The translations under genes were made by a program, and so were the position numbers. Below, in pieces: positions 23,525-32,629 of a stretch of DNA of 64,000 bases. The notes below the pieces were generated by a model that saw only the letters and a list, made by a program, of their open reading frames with translations, ran no database searches and had not been told where the DNA came from. The DNA is taken from contig JAGFNW010000005.1 in assembly GCA_017592665.1 (NCBI GenBank), positions 62,001 through 126,000 on the forward strand, given 5' to 3'. The DNA comes from Streptosporangiaceae bacterium NEAU-GS5. Lineage in GTDB: Bacteria; Actinomycetota; Actinomycetes; Streptosporangiales; Streptosporangiaceae. The first letter of the stretch is position 1, and each line of letters opens with the position of its first letter.

Positions 23525-25276
23525 TCAGGCGGATTCGGCCTGGACGGCGGCCAGGACGCGGGAGGCGGCCTCGGCCAGAGGGATCTCCTCGCGGGCGCCG
23601 CCGACCCGGTCGCGGAGCTCGGCGAGGCCCTGAGACAGGCCACGGCCGACGATGAGGACCGTGGGGATGCCGAGGAGCTCGGAGTCCTTGAACTTGACGC
23701 CGGGCGAGGCCGAAGAGCGGTCGTCGAGCAGCACGCGAAGGCCGGCGGCCTCCAGCTCTTCGGCGATCCGGGTGGCGACCTCGATCTGATTCTCCTTGCC
23801 GGTGCCGACCACGTGCACGTCGGCCGGCGCGACCTCGCGGGGCCAGACCAGGCCGAGCTCGTCGTGGCGCTGCTCGGCGATGACGGCGACCGCACGTGAG
23901 ACGCCCACGCCGTAGGAGCCCATGGTGATCCGGATCGGCTTGCCGTCGGGGCCGAGCGCGTCGAGCTCGGCGGCGTCGGCGTACTTGCGGCCGAGCTGGA
24001 AGATGTGGCCGATCTCGATGCCGCGGTCGATGATCAGCGGCTGGCCGCAGACCGGGCAGGGATCGCCGGCGCGCACCTCGGCCGCCTCGATGGTGCCGTC
24101 GGGGGTGAAGTCGCGGCCCGCCACCACGTGGGCCGCGTGCTTGCCGGGCTCGTTGGCGCCGGTCACCCACTCGGTGCCGGAGACGACGCGCGGGTCGACG
24201 AGATAGCGGATGCCGAGGTCGGCCAGGATCTGCGGGCCGATGTAGCCGCGCACGAGACCGGGGTGCCGGGCGAAGTCGTCGGCCTCGAAGATGGCGGGCT
24301 CGCCGGGTGCCAGCGCGGCCTCGAGCCGCTTGAAGTCGACCTCGCGATCGCCGGGGATGCCGATGATGAGGGTCTCGGCCGTGTCGGAGCCGGGCGTGGT
24401 CACCTTGACGACGAGGTTCTTGAGGGTGTCGGCGGCGGTGATGCCGAGGCCGTGGTTGGCGTTGACGAAGTCGACCAGGGTCTCGATGGTCGGTGTGTCG
24501 GGCGTGTCGAGGACCTGCTGCGCCGCGCGCTCGCCGGTGTAGGCGGGCGGCGCGGGGGTCACGAAGGCCTCGGCGTTGGCCGCGTAGCCGCAGTCGCGGC
24601 AGTGGACGAAGGTGTCCTCGCCGGTGGGGGTGGGCGCCAGGAACTCCTCGGACGCCGAGCCGCCCATCGCGCCCGACATGGCGAAGACGATCTTGTAGTT
24701 CATGCCGAGCCGGTCGAAGATCTTGATGTACGCGTCCCGGTGCTGCTCGTAGGAGCGCTTGAGGCCGTCGTCGTCGAGGTCGAAGGAGTAGGAGTCCTTC
24801 ATGACGAACTCGCGGCCGCGCAAAATCCCGGCACGGGGCCGGGCCTCGTCACGATATTTCGTCTGAATCTGATAAAGCGTGACGGGATAATCCTTATAGG
24901 ACGAATACTCCCCTTTCACCATGTCGGTGAAAAGTTCCTCGTGAGTGGGCCCGAGCAGGTAGTCGGCCTTCTTGCGGTCCTTGAGGCGGAACAGGGTGTC
25001 GCCGTATTCGGTCCAGCGGCCGGTCTTCTCGTAGTACTCGCGCGGGAGCAGGGCGGGGAAGAGCACCTCCTGGGCGCCCATCCGATCCATCTCCTCGCGG
25101 ACGATCCGGGCCACGTTCTCCAGGACGATCTTTCCGAGGGGCAGCCAGGAGTAGATCCCGGGCGCCACGCGCCGCACGTAACCGGCGCGGACGAGCAGCC
25201 GGTGGCTCGGCACTTCCGCGTCCGCCGGATCCTCACGCAGGGTGCGCAGGAACAGGGTCGACATACGCAGTAGCAC
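23525..25276 (-). CDS. proS: Proline--tRNA ligase, prokaryote type with editing domain
   Basis: A 583-residue class II synthetase charging tRNA-Pro. Motif 1 region [14 protein letters not shown], motif 2 [21 protein letters not shown], motif 3 [17 protein letters not shown]. The INS editing domain lies between (residues about 230-400) with cysteine pairs [13 protein letters not shown] and CPVCGQPL, the latter resembling a zinc knuckle. The C-terminal anticodon domain begins at [17 protein letters not shown] 25276 has GAGGAG five bases upstream. Codons for the motif 2 region (about 24850-24935) are strikingly AT-ending compared with the rest. Confidence 0.96.
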   Translation of the reverse strand: MLLRMSTLFLRTLREDPADAEVPSHRLLVRAGYVRRVAPGIYSWLPLGKIVLENVARIVREEMDRMGAQEVLFPALLPREYYEKTGRWTEYGDTLFRLKDRKKADYLLGPTHEELFTDMVKGEYSSYKDYPVTLYQIQTKYRDEARPRAGILRGREFVMKDSYSFDLDDDGLKRSYEQHRDAYIKIFDRLGMNYKIVFAMSGAMGGSASEEFLAPTPTGEDTFVHCRDCGYAANAEAFVTPAPPAYTGERAAQQVLDTPDTPTIETLVDFVNANHGLGITAADTLKNLVVKVTTPGSDTAETLIIGIPGDREVDFKRLEAALAPGEPAIFEADDFARHPGLVRGYIGPQILADLGIRYLVDPRVVSGTEWVTGANEPGKHAAHVVAGRDFTPDGTIEAAEVRAGDPCPVCGQPLIIDRGIEIGHIFQLGRKYADAAELDALGPDGKPIRITMGSYGVGVSRAVAVIAEQRHDELGLVWPREVAPADVHVVGTGKENQIEVATRIAEELEAAGLRVLLDDRSSASPGVKFKDSELLGIPTVLIVGRGLSQGLAELRDRVGGAREEIPLAEAASRVLAAVQAESA

Positions 25277-25381
25277 GACTACTCCTCGCTATTCAGGGAT
25301 GCTCGTCACGGATCAGTGTGTGAGTCCACCTGAGTCCTCGTGGAGTCAAGGCTAGCGACTTCGCGGACGTCGAAACGCCGG

Positions 25382-26035
25382 TCATATGGCGAACAGCACG
25401 AACGGCACGGCGATCGCCATCCCGAGCAGGATCGCGCGCAGCCGGCCCCCGGTGTTGGGTCGCAGGCAGACCACACAGGCCACGGCGACGATGGAGGCGG
25501 CGCCGAGGGACCACTCCCAGCCGTCGAAGCTGGCGGTCCTCCGCCAGTGGGCCAGGTCGTCGGACATGTTGGCGACCATGACCGCGCCCAGCGCGCCGGC
25601 CGCGAGATCGCCCCAGTAGTCGTGCCGACGTGTGCCGTACGCCAGGACACCGGCGATGACCAGCAGGCACAGCAGGGTGTTGAGCCCGGTGCCGCTCTGG
25701 CCGAGGGTGAGCGGTGACTCTCCGTGCACGATGACCGAGCCGACCAGCTCGGCCAGCAGGGTGCCGAACGTGGCGAGCACGCTGTTGACGAGCGCCCATC
25801 CGAACCCCAGCCCGATGCGGCCCATCAGCATGACCAGCAGGAAGAACGCATACGGGTCGAGGACCACGTATACGGCTCGCGGCACCATCTGATCGAAGGT
25901 CGCGATGATCGCGCCAAGGATCGCGCCGGCGATCAGCGCGATCAGCATGTGCTGCTGTATCCGCCGCTCGCAGCGGTCGAGATCGATGTAGCCGGCGATC
26001 CTGGATTTCCGAAATCTGTTCAAAGCGGTAGCCAC
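25382..26035 (-). CDS. Polytopic membrane protein of unknown function
   Basis: A 217-residue protein with about six hydrophobic segments (LIALIAGAILGAIIATF, AFFLLVMLMGRIGLGFGWALV, LLCLLVIAGVLAYG, LAAGALGAVMVANM, GAASIVAVACVVCL, AILLGMAIAVPFVLFAI) after a short basic cytoplasmic N terminus. I do not recognise a family. GTG 26035 has GGGGGA nine bases upstream. It lies about 105 bases upstream of proS on the same strand and could be co-transcribed, but the distance leaves room for a proS promoter. Confidence 0.6.
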   Translation of the reverse strand: MATALNRFRKSRIAGYIDLDRCERRIQQHMLIALIAGAILGAIIATFDQMVPRAVYVVLDPYAFFLLVMLMGRIGLGFGWALVNSVLATFGTLLAELVGSVIVHGESPLTLGQSGTGLNTLLCLLVIAGVLAYGTRRHDYWGDLAAGALGAVMVANMSDDLAHWRRTASFDGWEWSLGAASIVAVACVVCLRPNTGGRLRAILLGMAIAVPFVLFAI

Positions 26036-26117
26036 CCGATCCCCCGATCAAAGCCTGCAAGTGGCCACGGCCAAGTATATCCGGGCTCTAATTAATAACA
26101 ATTAGTGACACGCACAA

Positions 26118-26146
26118 TTGAAGCCGAGCAAATGCTTGGTTAGGCT
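26118..26146 (+). promoter_or_regulatory. Promoter with palindromic operator before the acyl-CoA dehydrogenase gene
   Basis: TTGAAG (26118-26123) and TAGGCT (26141-26146) are spaced 17 bases and end seven bases before ATG 26154, giving a leaderless mRNA. The spacer holds CCGAGCA-AA-TGCTTGG (26124-26139), a 7-base-arm inverted repeat with one mismatched pair. A protein bound there would block RNA polymerase. It matches the site at 27664-27679 in spacing and core, and is close to the AAGCA/TGCTT type of KstR2-like TetR operators. Confidence 0.6.
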
Positions 26147-26153
26147 GCGGACC

Positions 26154-27116
26154 ATGGATGAGCTGCGGCCCCTTGAGGAGTGGGCGGCGCGCGAGTTGCG
26201 GCAGGCCGTGCGCGACTTCCTGACCGAGAGGCCCGGCGAGGGCTGGGCGCGGTTCGCGGGCGAACTCGGCGTGGCCGGGCTGGCCATCCCCGAGGAGCAC
26301 GGCGGGGCCGGGTGCGGGTTCGGCGAGGTCGCGATCGTGTGCGAGGAGATCGGGCGGGCCCTGGCGCCGCTCCCCTACCTGCAGACCGTCGTCGCGGCCG
26401 AGGCCGTGCGCGCCGCCGGGAAGGGCCCGGATCTGCTGGAGGCCATCGCGGAGGGGCGTCGCACCGCCACGGTCGTCCTCCCTGGCGACGCCGATCTGGA
26501 GCTCCAAAGCGACCTGCTGACCGGCGTCGTCCCGTACGCGCTGGACGGAGACCTCGTGGTGGTCCACGTGGACGGGCTGCTGGTCGAGGCGGCGCCGACG
26601 CGGCGAAAGCCGTACGCGACCCTCGACGGGACCAGGCCGCTGGCCGAGCTGACCTTCGACGCGGTCCCCGCGCGGCGGCTTGGCCCCTCGGACGGGGCGC
26701 GCGTCCGCGACCTCGCGGTGGCGCTGCTGGCCGCCGAGCAGGCGGGCGGCGCGGCGCGCTGCCTGGAGTCGGCCGTGGCCTACGCCAAGGAGCGGCGCCA
26801 GTTCGGCCGGCCCGTCGGCTCCTTCCAGGCGGTCAAGCACAAGCTGGCCGACATGCTGGTCCGGGTGGAGTCGGCGAGGTCGGCGGCGCGCGCGGCGGCC
26901 GGGCACGCCGGTGACGCCGCGTACGCGGCGCTGGCCGGGTCGTACTGCACCGAGGCCTACCTCCACGTGGCGGGCGAGAACATCCAGATCCACGGCGGCA
27001 TCGGGGTGACCTGGGAGCACGACGCGCATCTGTACTTCAAGCGGGCGACATCCGACGCGCAGCTGTTCGGGCCGCCGGAACGGCACCGCGCCCGGCTGGA
27101 GAGGCTGGTTTTCTAA
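26154..27116 (+). CDS. Acyl-CoA dehydrogenase family protein
   Basis: A 320-residue FAD flavoprotein of the acyl-CoA dehydrogenase family, shorter than the usual 380-400. N-terminal part GWARFAGELGVAGLAIPEEHGGAG, C-terminal part YAKERRQFGRPVGSFQAVKHKLADMLVRVE and AGENIQIHGGIGVTWEHDAHLYFKRA. No glutamate is obvious at the usual catalytic position, so it may be the small partner of a heteromeric dehydrogenase, as in FadE pairs of actinobacterial steroid catabolism (known of that group; inferred here). Leaderless ATG under a palindromic operator shared with the LLM operon. Confidence 0.82.
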   Translation: MDELRPLEEWAARELRQAVRDFLTERPGEGWARFAGELGVAGLAIPEEHGGAGCGFGEVAIVCEEIGRALAPLPYLQTVVAAEAVRAAGKGPDLLEAIAEGRRTATVVLPGDADLELQSDLLTGVVPYALDGDLVVVHVDGLLVEAAPTRRKPYATLDGTRPLAELTFDAVPARRLGPSDGARVRDLAVALLAAEQAGGAARCLESAVAYAKERRQFGRPVGSFQAVKHKLADMLVRVESARSAARAAAGHAGDAAYAALAGSYCTEAYLHVAGENIQIHGGIGVTWEHDAHLYFKRATSDAQLFGPPERHRARLERLVF

Positions 27117-27128
27117 CCGCCGAGTTTT

Positions 27129-27533
27129 CTAACCGCCGAGCAGTTGCTCCCAGTGGCGGCGGGCCGCAGGCCTGCGCGGCGCGGGCACGGCGTGGAAGCT
27201 CTCCGAGAGCCGCCAGACGCCCGGGCGGGCCAGCAGGCGCTCTTTGCCGATGGGGTCGAGGGCGCGGAGCACCACGGTCACGCCGAGCACGTCGAGCTCC
27301 ACCAGGGCCTTCAGCGGCCCCGGCGCGGCGAACCCGCCGTCGGCCGCGACCTCGGACGCGTACGGGCCGTCGCGCCACTCGATGTGCCAGCCGAAGTCGC
27401 CGCCCCACCAGGAGATGTCGTGGCAGGACTCGAGGACGTCAGCGGAGAAGGCGGACATCACCCGGCCGAGCGCCGCGAAGCGGGGCGTCTGTAATGGATC
27501 GAGGTGTTCCATGCCGGGAAGCGTGCTGCCCAT
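27129..27533 (-). CDS. Conserved-looking hypothetical protein
   Basis: About 134 residues from ATG 27533 (alternative ATG 27512). The sequence has a Trp-rich segment DISWWGGDFGWHIEWRDGPY and a basic C terminus (APRRPAARRHWEQLL). I recognise no family. The RBS is weak for both starts. Its stop lies 13 bases from the convergent acyl-CoA dehydrogenase stop, and its 5' side shares the intergenic region with the LLM operon promoter. Codon usage (high GC3) supports a genuine gene. Confidence 0.55.
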   Translation of the reverse strand: MGSTLPGMEHLDPLQTPRFAALGRVMSAFSADVLESCHDISWWGGDFGWHIEWRDGPYASEVAADGGFAAPGPLKALVELDVLGVTVVLRALDPIGKERLLARPGVWRLSESFHAVPAPRRPAARRHWEQLLGG

Positions 27534-27630
27534 TGGACTGCTCGCTCTTGGACTACGCCGCCTCTTCCCGCCTGCCGCCACGAAAGCCAACTCTGATCGC
27601 CGGACATATCCCCACGCAAGTGGTCCTACC

Positions 27631-27679
27631 TTGTTGGCCCCCAGTTGTGGCTGATAATCTCAGCCAAGCGAGCGCTTGG
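27631..27679 (+). promoter_or_regulatory. Promoter and perfect 16-bp palindrome before the LLM/ligase operon
   Basis: TTGTTG (27631-27636), 16-base spacer and GATAAT (27653-27658) form a good promoter with a start near 27665. CCAAGCG-AG-CGCTTGG at 27664-27679 is a perfect inverted repeat covering that start. Its layout (7-base arms, 2-base centre, followed by TTA) matches the operator at 26124-26139, so one repressor probably controls both transcripts. Confidence 0.65.
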
Positions 27680-27696
27680 TTAAGAATGGGGAGCCT

Positions 27697-28758
27697 ATGA
27701 GGATCAGCCTTGGGTACGAGCTGGAGGTCAGGGGGCGCACGCGGGAGATCGAGCGGCGGACGTTCCACAACGTGATCGACCAGGTCGTGCTGGGTGACGA
27801 GCTGGGCTGCGACACGGCCTGGTTCGTCGAACACCACTTCACCCGCGGCTTCTCGCACTCCTCGGCCCCCGACCTGGTGCTCGCCGCGATCTCCCAGCGC
27901 ACCTCGCGCATCCGGCTCGGCCTCGGCGTGGTGCTGCTCCCCTTCCAGTCTCCGATCCGCACGGCGGAGCGGGTGGCCACCCTCGACATCGTCAGCAACG
28001 GCCGCGTGGAGTTCGGCACGGGCCGCGGCGCCTCGCCGCTGGAGTATCAGGCGTTCCAGAAGCCGTTCGAGAAGTCGCGCCAGATCTGGGAGGACAGCCT
28101 GGAGGCCGTGCTCGCCATCTGGAACGCCGACGGCGAGCCCGTCACGCGCTCGAACGAGTTCTTCGAGATCCCCGACGTGGCCGTCTATCCGCGCCCGGCC
28201 CAGGAGCCGCATCCACCGGTCTGGGTGGCCTCCACCTCGCTCGAGGGCTACCTCGCGGCCGCCAAGAAGGGCTACCACCTGCTGGGGATGACCATGCTCA
28301 AGGGCGTCGACGACGTCGCCGAAGACATCGCGAAATATCGGGAATGCCTGGCGGAGAACGGCTTCGATCCCGCCACCCGGCGCGTGGCGTTGATGATCCC
28401 CTGGTTCGTCGGCGCCACCCGCGACGAGGCCATCGAGATCGCCGCCGACCCGGTCCTGTGGTACATCCGGCGCCAGGTCAACCTCGTCACCCCGCCCGAC
28501 TACTACGACGCGCGGCACGCCACCCATCGGGTCCTCGGCCAGATGGCGGCCAGCCTGCCGCCCGACGAGGCCATGGCCACGCTGCGCGAGCACCTCATGG
28601 TCGTCGTGGACGACGTCGAGGGCTCGCGCAAGGCCGTGGCGCGGCTGGCCGCGGCCGGGGCGACCGACCTCATCCTGCAGGCCCAGGTCGGAGGCCTGGC
28701 CCACGACGAGGTCTGCGGCTCCATCCGGCGCTTCATGGGGGAGGTCATGTGTGGCTGA
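27697..28758 (+). CDS. LLM-class (luciferase-like) flavin-dependent oxidoreductase
   Basis: A 353-residue TIM-barrel F420/FMN-dependent oxidoreductase: VVLGDELGCDTAWFVEHHF (the E-H-H substrate/flavin-site motif of bacterial luciferase-like enzymes), RIRLGLGVVLLPFQSP, TLDIVSNGRVEFGTGRG and PPVWVASTS. Substrate unknown. GGGGAG precedes ATG 27697. The next gene begins within its last codons. The operon setting (two acyl ligases and a ferredoxin reductase under a lipid-type operator) suggests a monooxygenase or dehydrogenase in lipid or steroid breakdown. Confidence 0.85.
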   Translation: MRISLGYELEVRGRTREIERRTFHNVIDQVVLGDELGCDTAWFVEHHFTRGFSHSSAPDLVLAAISQRTSRIRLGLGVVLLPFQSPIRTAERVATLDIVSNGRVEFGTGRGASPLEYQAFQKPFEKSRQIWEDSLEAVLAIWNADGEPVTRSNEFFEIPDVAVYPRPAQEPHPPVWVASTSLEGYLAAAKKGYHLLGMTMLKGVDDVAEDIAKYRECLAENGFDPATRRVALMIPWFVGATRDEAIEIAADPVLWYIRRQVNLVTPPDYYDARHATHRVLGQMAASLPPDEAMATLREHLMVVVDDVEGSRKAVARLAAAGATDLILQAQVGGLAHDEVCGSIRRFMGEVMCG

Positions 28759-29762
28759 CCAGGGATGACCTGCCGAAGGGCGGCGGCCTGCTGATGGTCG
28801 CGCCGGACGGGTCGTGCGCGGCCCCCGTGCCGCCTGCCGGGCCGACCGTGGCGGCGCTGCGGGCCGCCGGGATCGGCGCGGGCGATCGGGTCGCGGTGGC
28901 GCTGGCCGAGCCGTACGGGAGCTTCTGGGCGACGGCGGCGGCCGAGACGGCGGGGGCCGCGGGGGCGGCGGCCTCGCTCGGGCCGCGCGGGCGGATGCGG
29001 CTGCATCATGCGCTCGGCACGATGGGCGCGACCGCCCTGGTCTGCACGCCCACCGGGGCCATGGATCTGCTGGCCAGGCTGCACCTGGAGTTCCTGCTCG
29101 ACCCGCTCGACCTCGGGCTGCGCCGGATCGTGCTGGTCGGCGAGATAGCGTCCCGGCGTACGGCGCGGCACCTGGCCGGGGAGTTCGACGCGACCGTCAC
29201 CGAGGTCGTGGCGTCCCCGTTCTCGGGCGCCGCCCTCGGCTGGCGGCAGGGCGAGGACGCCCCGATCACGCCGGTGACCGACGTCGGCGTGGCCGCGCCC
29301 GGCAAGGACGCCCACCTCGACGGCACCGGCCTGGCCGAACTTGTCGAGATCACTCCGGACGACGTGCTGCGCACCGGGCTGGCCGCGGAGGTCACCGCCC
29401 CCGGCCAGATCCCCGCGCCGGCCCACACGGTCGGCGAGCACGTCCTGATCCGCGGGCAGTGGGTTTCGCTGCGCCGGTTGGAGCGGGCGCTCGCCAAGAT
29501 CGACGGGGTGGCGACGTGGACGCTGACCGTCAGCCGCCCCGGCACGCTCGACACAGCCGTCCTGAACGTCGGATTCGCCCGGGCGAGTCTGATCAAGAAC
29601 CCGATGTGGCAGGCGAGGATCCGCGAGTCCATGCGCGCCGTCACCCCGGTGTCCATCGCCGTCGAGGTGGCCGAAGAGGTGATCGAGACGCCGCTGCCCG
29701 GCGTCGTCGACGATCAGCGCGGCCACCACCTGGGCCGGGATCGGAGCGCCATAGGTGCCTGA
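28749..29762 (+). CDS. PaaK-like adenylate-forming ligase, divergent
   Basis: A 337-residue protein with segments like phenylacetate-CoA ligase or acyl-AMP ligases: VAALRAAGIGAGDRVAVALA, LHHALGTMGATALVCTPTGAMDL, RRIVLVGEIASRRTARHLAGEFDATVTEVVASPFSG and a small C-terminal lobe (LRRLERALAKIDGVATW). The canonical P-loop (TSGTTG) and the YG-x-T/SE motif are not evident and the length is short, so activity is doubtful; it may act as a partner to the complete ligase next door. GTG 28749 has GGAGG four bases upstream and overlaps the LLM stop. It overlaps the following gene by eight bases. Confidence 0.6.
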   Translation: MWLTRDDLPKGGGLLMVAPDGSCAAPVPPAGPTVAALRAAGIGAGDRVAVALAEPYGSFWATAAAETAGAAGAAASLGPRGRMRLHHALGTMGATALVCTPTGAMDLLARLHLEFLLDPLDLGLRRIVLVGEIASRRTARHLAGEFDATVTEVVASPFSGAALGWRQGEDAPITPVTDVGVAAPGKDAHLDGTGLAELVEITPDDVLRTGLAAEVTAPGQIPAPAHTVGEHVLIRGQWVSLRRLERALAKIDGVATWTLTVSRPGTLDTAVLNVGFARASLIKNPMWQARIRESMRAVTPVSIAVEVAEEVIETPLPGVVDDQRGHHLGRDRSAIGA

Positions 29763-31305
29763 GCAGTACGCGACGTGGGGGACGATCCCCCGGATGCTCC
29801 GCGACCAGGCGTCGCGCCGCCCGGACGTGGTCGTCGTCGAGTCCGAGGGCGTACGGCTCACGCTCGCCGAGTTACGCGAACGGGTCGGTTCGGCCGCGCG
29901 GGGACTGATGGCGCGCGGCGTCGAGCCGGGCGACCGGATCGCCGTGTGGGGCCTCAACGACCCGGCATGGGTGATCGCCGCGTACGCCGTGTGGGACGCG
30001 GGAGCGGTGATCGTGCCGCTGTCGTCGCGTTACAAGGGCATCGAGGCGGCACAGCTGCTGCGGAAGACCAGGACGTCGGTCGTCGTGACGGGGAGCGCGG
30101 TGCCGGGGGCGGCGCCGTACGCGGAGGTTCTGGGGGGTGGGTGGGAGGGGCCTTTGGTGACCCTTGACGACCTCGATCCCGGCCACGTCTCGCGGGAATC
30201 GGCGGAGGAAAGGGCGCTCGCCGTCCGCCCTGACGATCTGTGCGAGATCATGTCGACCTCGGGCACCACGGGGACGCCGAAAGGCGTGATGCTGGACCAC
30301 GCCCAGATCGTCCGGGGTTATTGGGATTGGTCGGAGGTCGTCACGCTGCGGGAGGGCGACCGTTATCCGATCATCGCGCCGTTCGCGCACGGGTTCGGGC
30401 TCAACGCCGGTCTCCTCGCCACGGTGATGCGCGCGGCGACCATGCTCCCCATCCCGATCTTCACCCCCGACCTGCTGATGAAGCTCATCGAGTCCGGAAA
30501 TATCACGATCCTGGCGGGGGCGCCGCCGATGTTCTACCGGCTGCTCGACGAGCTGGACCAGCGCCCGCGCGCCTCTGACGGCCCGGCCACCGCGCTGCGC
30601 GTGGCCATCTGCGGCGCGGCCTCCGTGCCCGCCGACCTGATCACCCGGATGCTGGCCCACGCCGACCGCATGATCAACGCGTACGGGCTGATGGAGGGCA
30701 CGGTCGTGTCGATGACCCGCGAGGGCGACCCGGTCGAGGTGATCGCGAACTCGACCGGCAGGGCCGTGCCGGGCATCGAAGTGAAGATCGTCGATGACGG
30801 CGGGGCCGAGGTCCCGCGCGGCGAGCGCGGCGAGATCCTCGAACGCGGCTACGGCGTGATGCGCGGCTACTGGGGCGAGCCCGGCAAGACGGCCGAAGTG
30901 GTCGTCGACGGCTGGCTGCACACGGGCGACGTCGGGACCATGGACGCCGACGGCAACGTCGCGATCGTCGACCGCAAGAAAGAACTTTTCATCGCCAACG
31001 GCTTCAACGTCTCCCCCGCCGAGGTCGAGGGTCTGCTGCTGCGCTGCCCCGACGTGGCCCAGGTCGCGGTCATCGGCGTGCCGGACGAGCGGATGGGCGA
31101 GGCCGGTCTCGCGTACGTCGTCCTACGTCCGGGCGGGGACGCCGGCAAGGTGATCCCATGGGCGAAGGACAACATGTCCAACTACAAGGTGCCCCGCCGG
31201 GTCGCCGTGCTCGACGCGCTGCCGGTCAACGCCAACGGCAAGATCGACAAACCTGCTCTGCGTGGTCTGGCGCAGACCGCCTCCGAGGAGAAAGAATCCG
31301 GCTAA
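29755..31305 (+). CDS. Acyl-CoA synthetase (FadD-type AMP-binding protein)
   Basis: A 516-residue ANL-superfamily ligase. P-loop STSGTTGTPKGVMLDH (residues about 163-178), AYGLMEGTVVS in place of the usual YG-x-TE, GWLHTGDVGTMDADGNVAIVDRKKELFIANGFNVSPAEVE (hinge) and the catalytic lysine in NANGKIDKPALR. It would activate a carboxylic acid to its CoA ester. GTG 29755 overlaps the previous stop; GGAG lies about nine bases upstream. FadD3-like ligases belong to KstR2 regulons in steroid degraders (known), which would fit the operator seen here (inference). Confidence 0.88.
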   Translation: MPEQYATWGTIPRMLRDQASRRPDVVVVESEGVRLTLAELRERVGSAARGLMARGVEPGDRIAVWGLNDPAWVIAAYAVWDAGAVIVPLSSRYKGIEAAQLLRKTRTSVVVTGSAVPGAAPYAEVLGGGWEGPLVTLDDLDPGHVSRESAEERALAVRPDDLCEIMSTSGTTGTPKGVMLDHAQIVRGYWDWSEVVTLREGDRYPIIAPFAHGFGLNAGLLATVMRAATMLPIPIFTPDLLMKLIESGNITILAGAPPMFYRLLDELDQRPRASDGPATALRVAICGAASVPADLITRMLAHADRMINAYGLMEGTVVSMTREGDPVEVIANSTGRAVPGIEVKIVDDGGAEVPRGERGEILERGYGVMRGYWGEPGKTAEVVVDGWLHTGDVGTMDADGNVAIVDRKKELFIANGFNVSPAEVEGLLLRCPDVAQVAVIGVPDERMGEAGLAYVVLRPGGDAGKVIPWAKDNMSNYKVPRRVAVLDALPVNANGKIDKPALRGLAQTASEEKESG

Positions 31306-31324
31306 CCGATGCCGGGAGGACGCA

Positions 31325-32629
31325 GTGTCGTTGCGCGTGGCGGTCGTGGGCTCGGGGCCGGCGGGGATCTACACCGCTGAAGCGCTCACGAAGCAGGCGA
31401 CCGGGCCCGTTGAGATCGACGTGCTGGAAAGGCTGCCGACGCCGTACGGCCTGGTCCGTTACGGCGTGGCCCCCGACCACACGTCGATCAAATCGATCGC
31501 CCTCTACCTGCGCAAAGTGCTGGAGACACCGGGCGTGCGGTTCCTCGGCGGGATCGAGCTCGGCACCGACGTCACCGTCTCCGACCTGCTCGACTGCTAC
31601 GACGCGGTGGTCTACTGCACCGGCGCCATGGTCGACCGCCGGATGGACATCCCCGGCGAGGATCTGCCCGGCAGCATCGCCGCCACCGACTTCGTCAACT
31701 GGTATTGCGGGCATCCGGACGCCCCCTCCTTCACCCTCGACGCGGAGGAGGTCGTGGTCATCGGCGTCGGCAACGTGGCCGTCGACGTCGTGCGCGTGCT
31801 GGCCAAGACGGCCGACGAGCTGTCCCCGACCGACGTGCCGGCCGAGGTGCTCGACACGCTGGCCGAATCCCGGGTCAAGCGGATCCACATGGTCGGGCGG
31901 CGCGGCGCGCACCACGCCAAGTTCACGCTGAAGGAGCTGCGCGAGCTCGGCGAGCTGCTGAACGCCGACGTCCTGACCTATCCGCACGAGGTGACCGTCG
32001 AGGACATGACCGACCTGTCGCGGCAGATCCGCGGCAACGTCGACGTCCTCCAATCGTGGTCGTCCCGTCCGGCCGAGGGCCGCCCCCGGCGCCTGGAGGT
32101 GCGGTTCTGGCTGCGCCCCGTGGAGATCATGGGCGTGTCCAAGGTCGAGGGGATCCGGCTGGAGCGGACCACGCTGAGCGGCGGCCGCGTGGTCGGCACG
32201 GGCGAGTTCGAGACGATCCCGGCCGACATGGTGCTGCGATCGGTGGGCTACCAGAGCGTGCCGCTGCCGGGGGTGCCGTTCTCCGAAGAGAGCATGACGG
32301 TGCCCAACGTCGCGGGAAAGGTGTCGGAGCGCCAGTATGTGGCCGGGTGGCTCAAGCGAGGCCCGACCGGCGTGATCGGCACGAACAAGTCCGACGCCGC
32401 CGAGACGGTCCGGACGCTGCTCGCCGAGGTCACGCCCGGCACGGCCGGCCGGCGGCTGGACGACCTGCTCACGGCCCGGGGGGTGTCTCCGGTGACCTAC
32501 CAAGATTGGCAGGCCATCGAGGAGGCGGAGGCCAAGCTGGCCCGGAAGCTGGGCCGGGGCGAGCGGGTGAAGCTGCCCGGCCTCGCGGCCATGCTCGCCG
32601 CCTGCGGCCGCGCGGCCCGCGAAGGCTAG
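31325..32629 (+). CDS. NADPH-ferredoxin reductase, FprA/adrenodoxin-reductase type
   Basis: A 434-residue flavoprotein. FAD loop VAVVGSGPAGIYTAEALTKQ; the family block RLPTPYGLVRYGVAPDH; NADPH loop VVIGVGNVAVDVVRVLAKT; VKRIHMVGRRGAHHAKFT; C-terminal GWLKRGPTGVIGTNKSDAAETV. It would supply electrons to a ferredoxin serving an oxygenase such as a cytochrome P450 or Rieske enzyme. GTG 31325 is preceded by GGGAGG. It is the last gene of the operon; its TAG abuts a 215-base inverted-repeat element. Confidence 0.92.
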   Translation: MSLRVAVVGSGPAGIYTAEALTKQATGPVEIDVLERLPTPYGLVRYGVAPDHTSIKSIALYLRKVLETPGVRFLGGIELGTDVTVSDLLDCYDAVVYCTGAMVDRRMDIPGEDLPGSIAATDFVNWYCGHPDAPSFTLDAEEVVVIGVGNVAVDVVRVLAKTADELSPTDVPAEVLDTLAESRVKRIHMVGRRGAHHAKFTLKELRELGELLNADVLTYPHEVTVEDMTDLSRQIRGNVDVLQSWSSRPAEGRPRRLEVRFWLRPVEIMGVSKVEGIRLERTTLSGGRVVGTGEFETIPADMVLRSVGYQSVPLPGVPFSEESMTVPNVAGKVSERQYVAGWLKRGPTGVIGTNKSDAAETVRTLLAEVTPGTAGRRLDDLLTARGVSPVTYQDWQAIEEAEAKLARKLGRGERVKLPGLAAMLAACGRAAREG

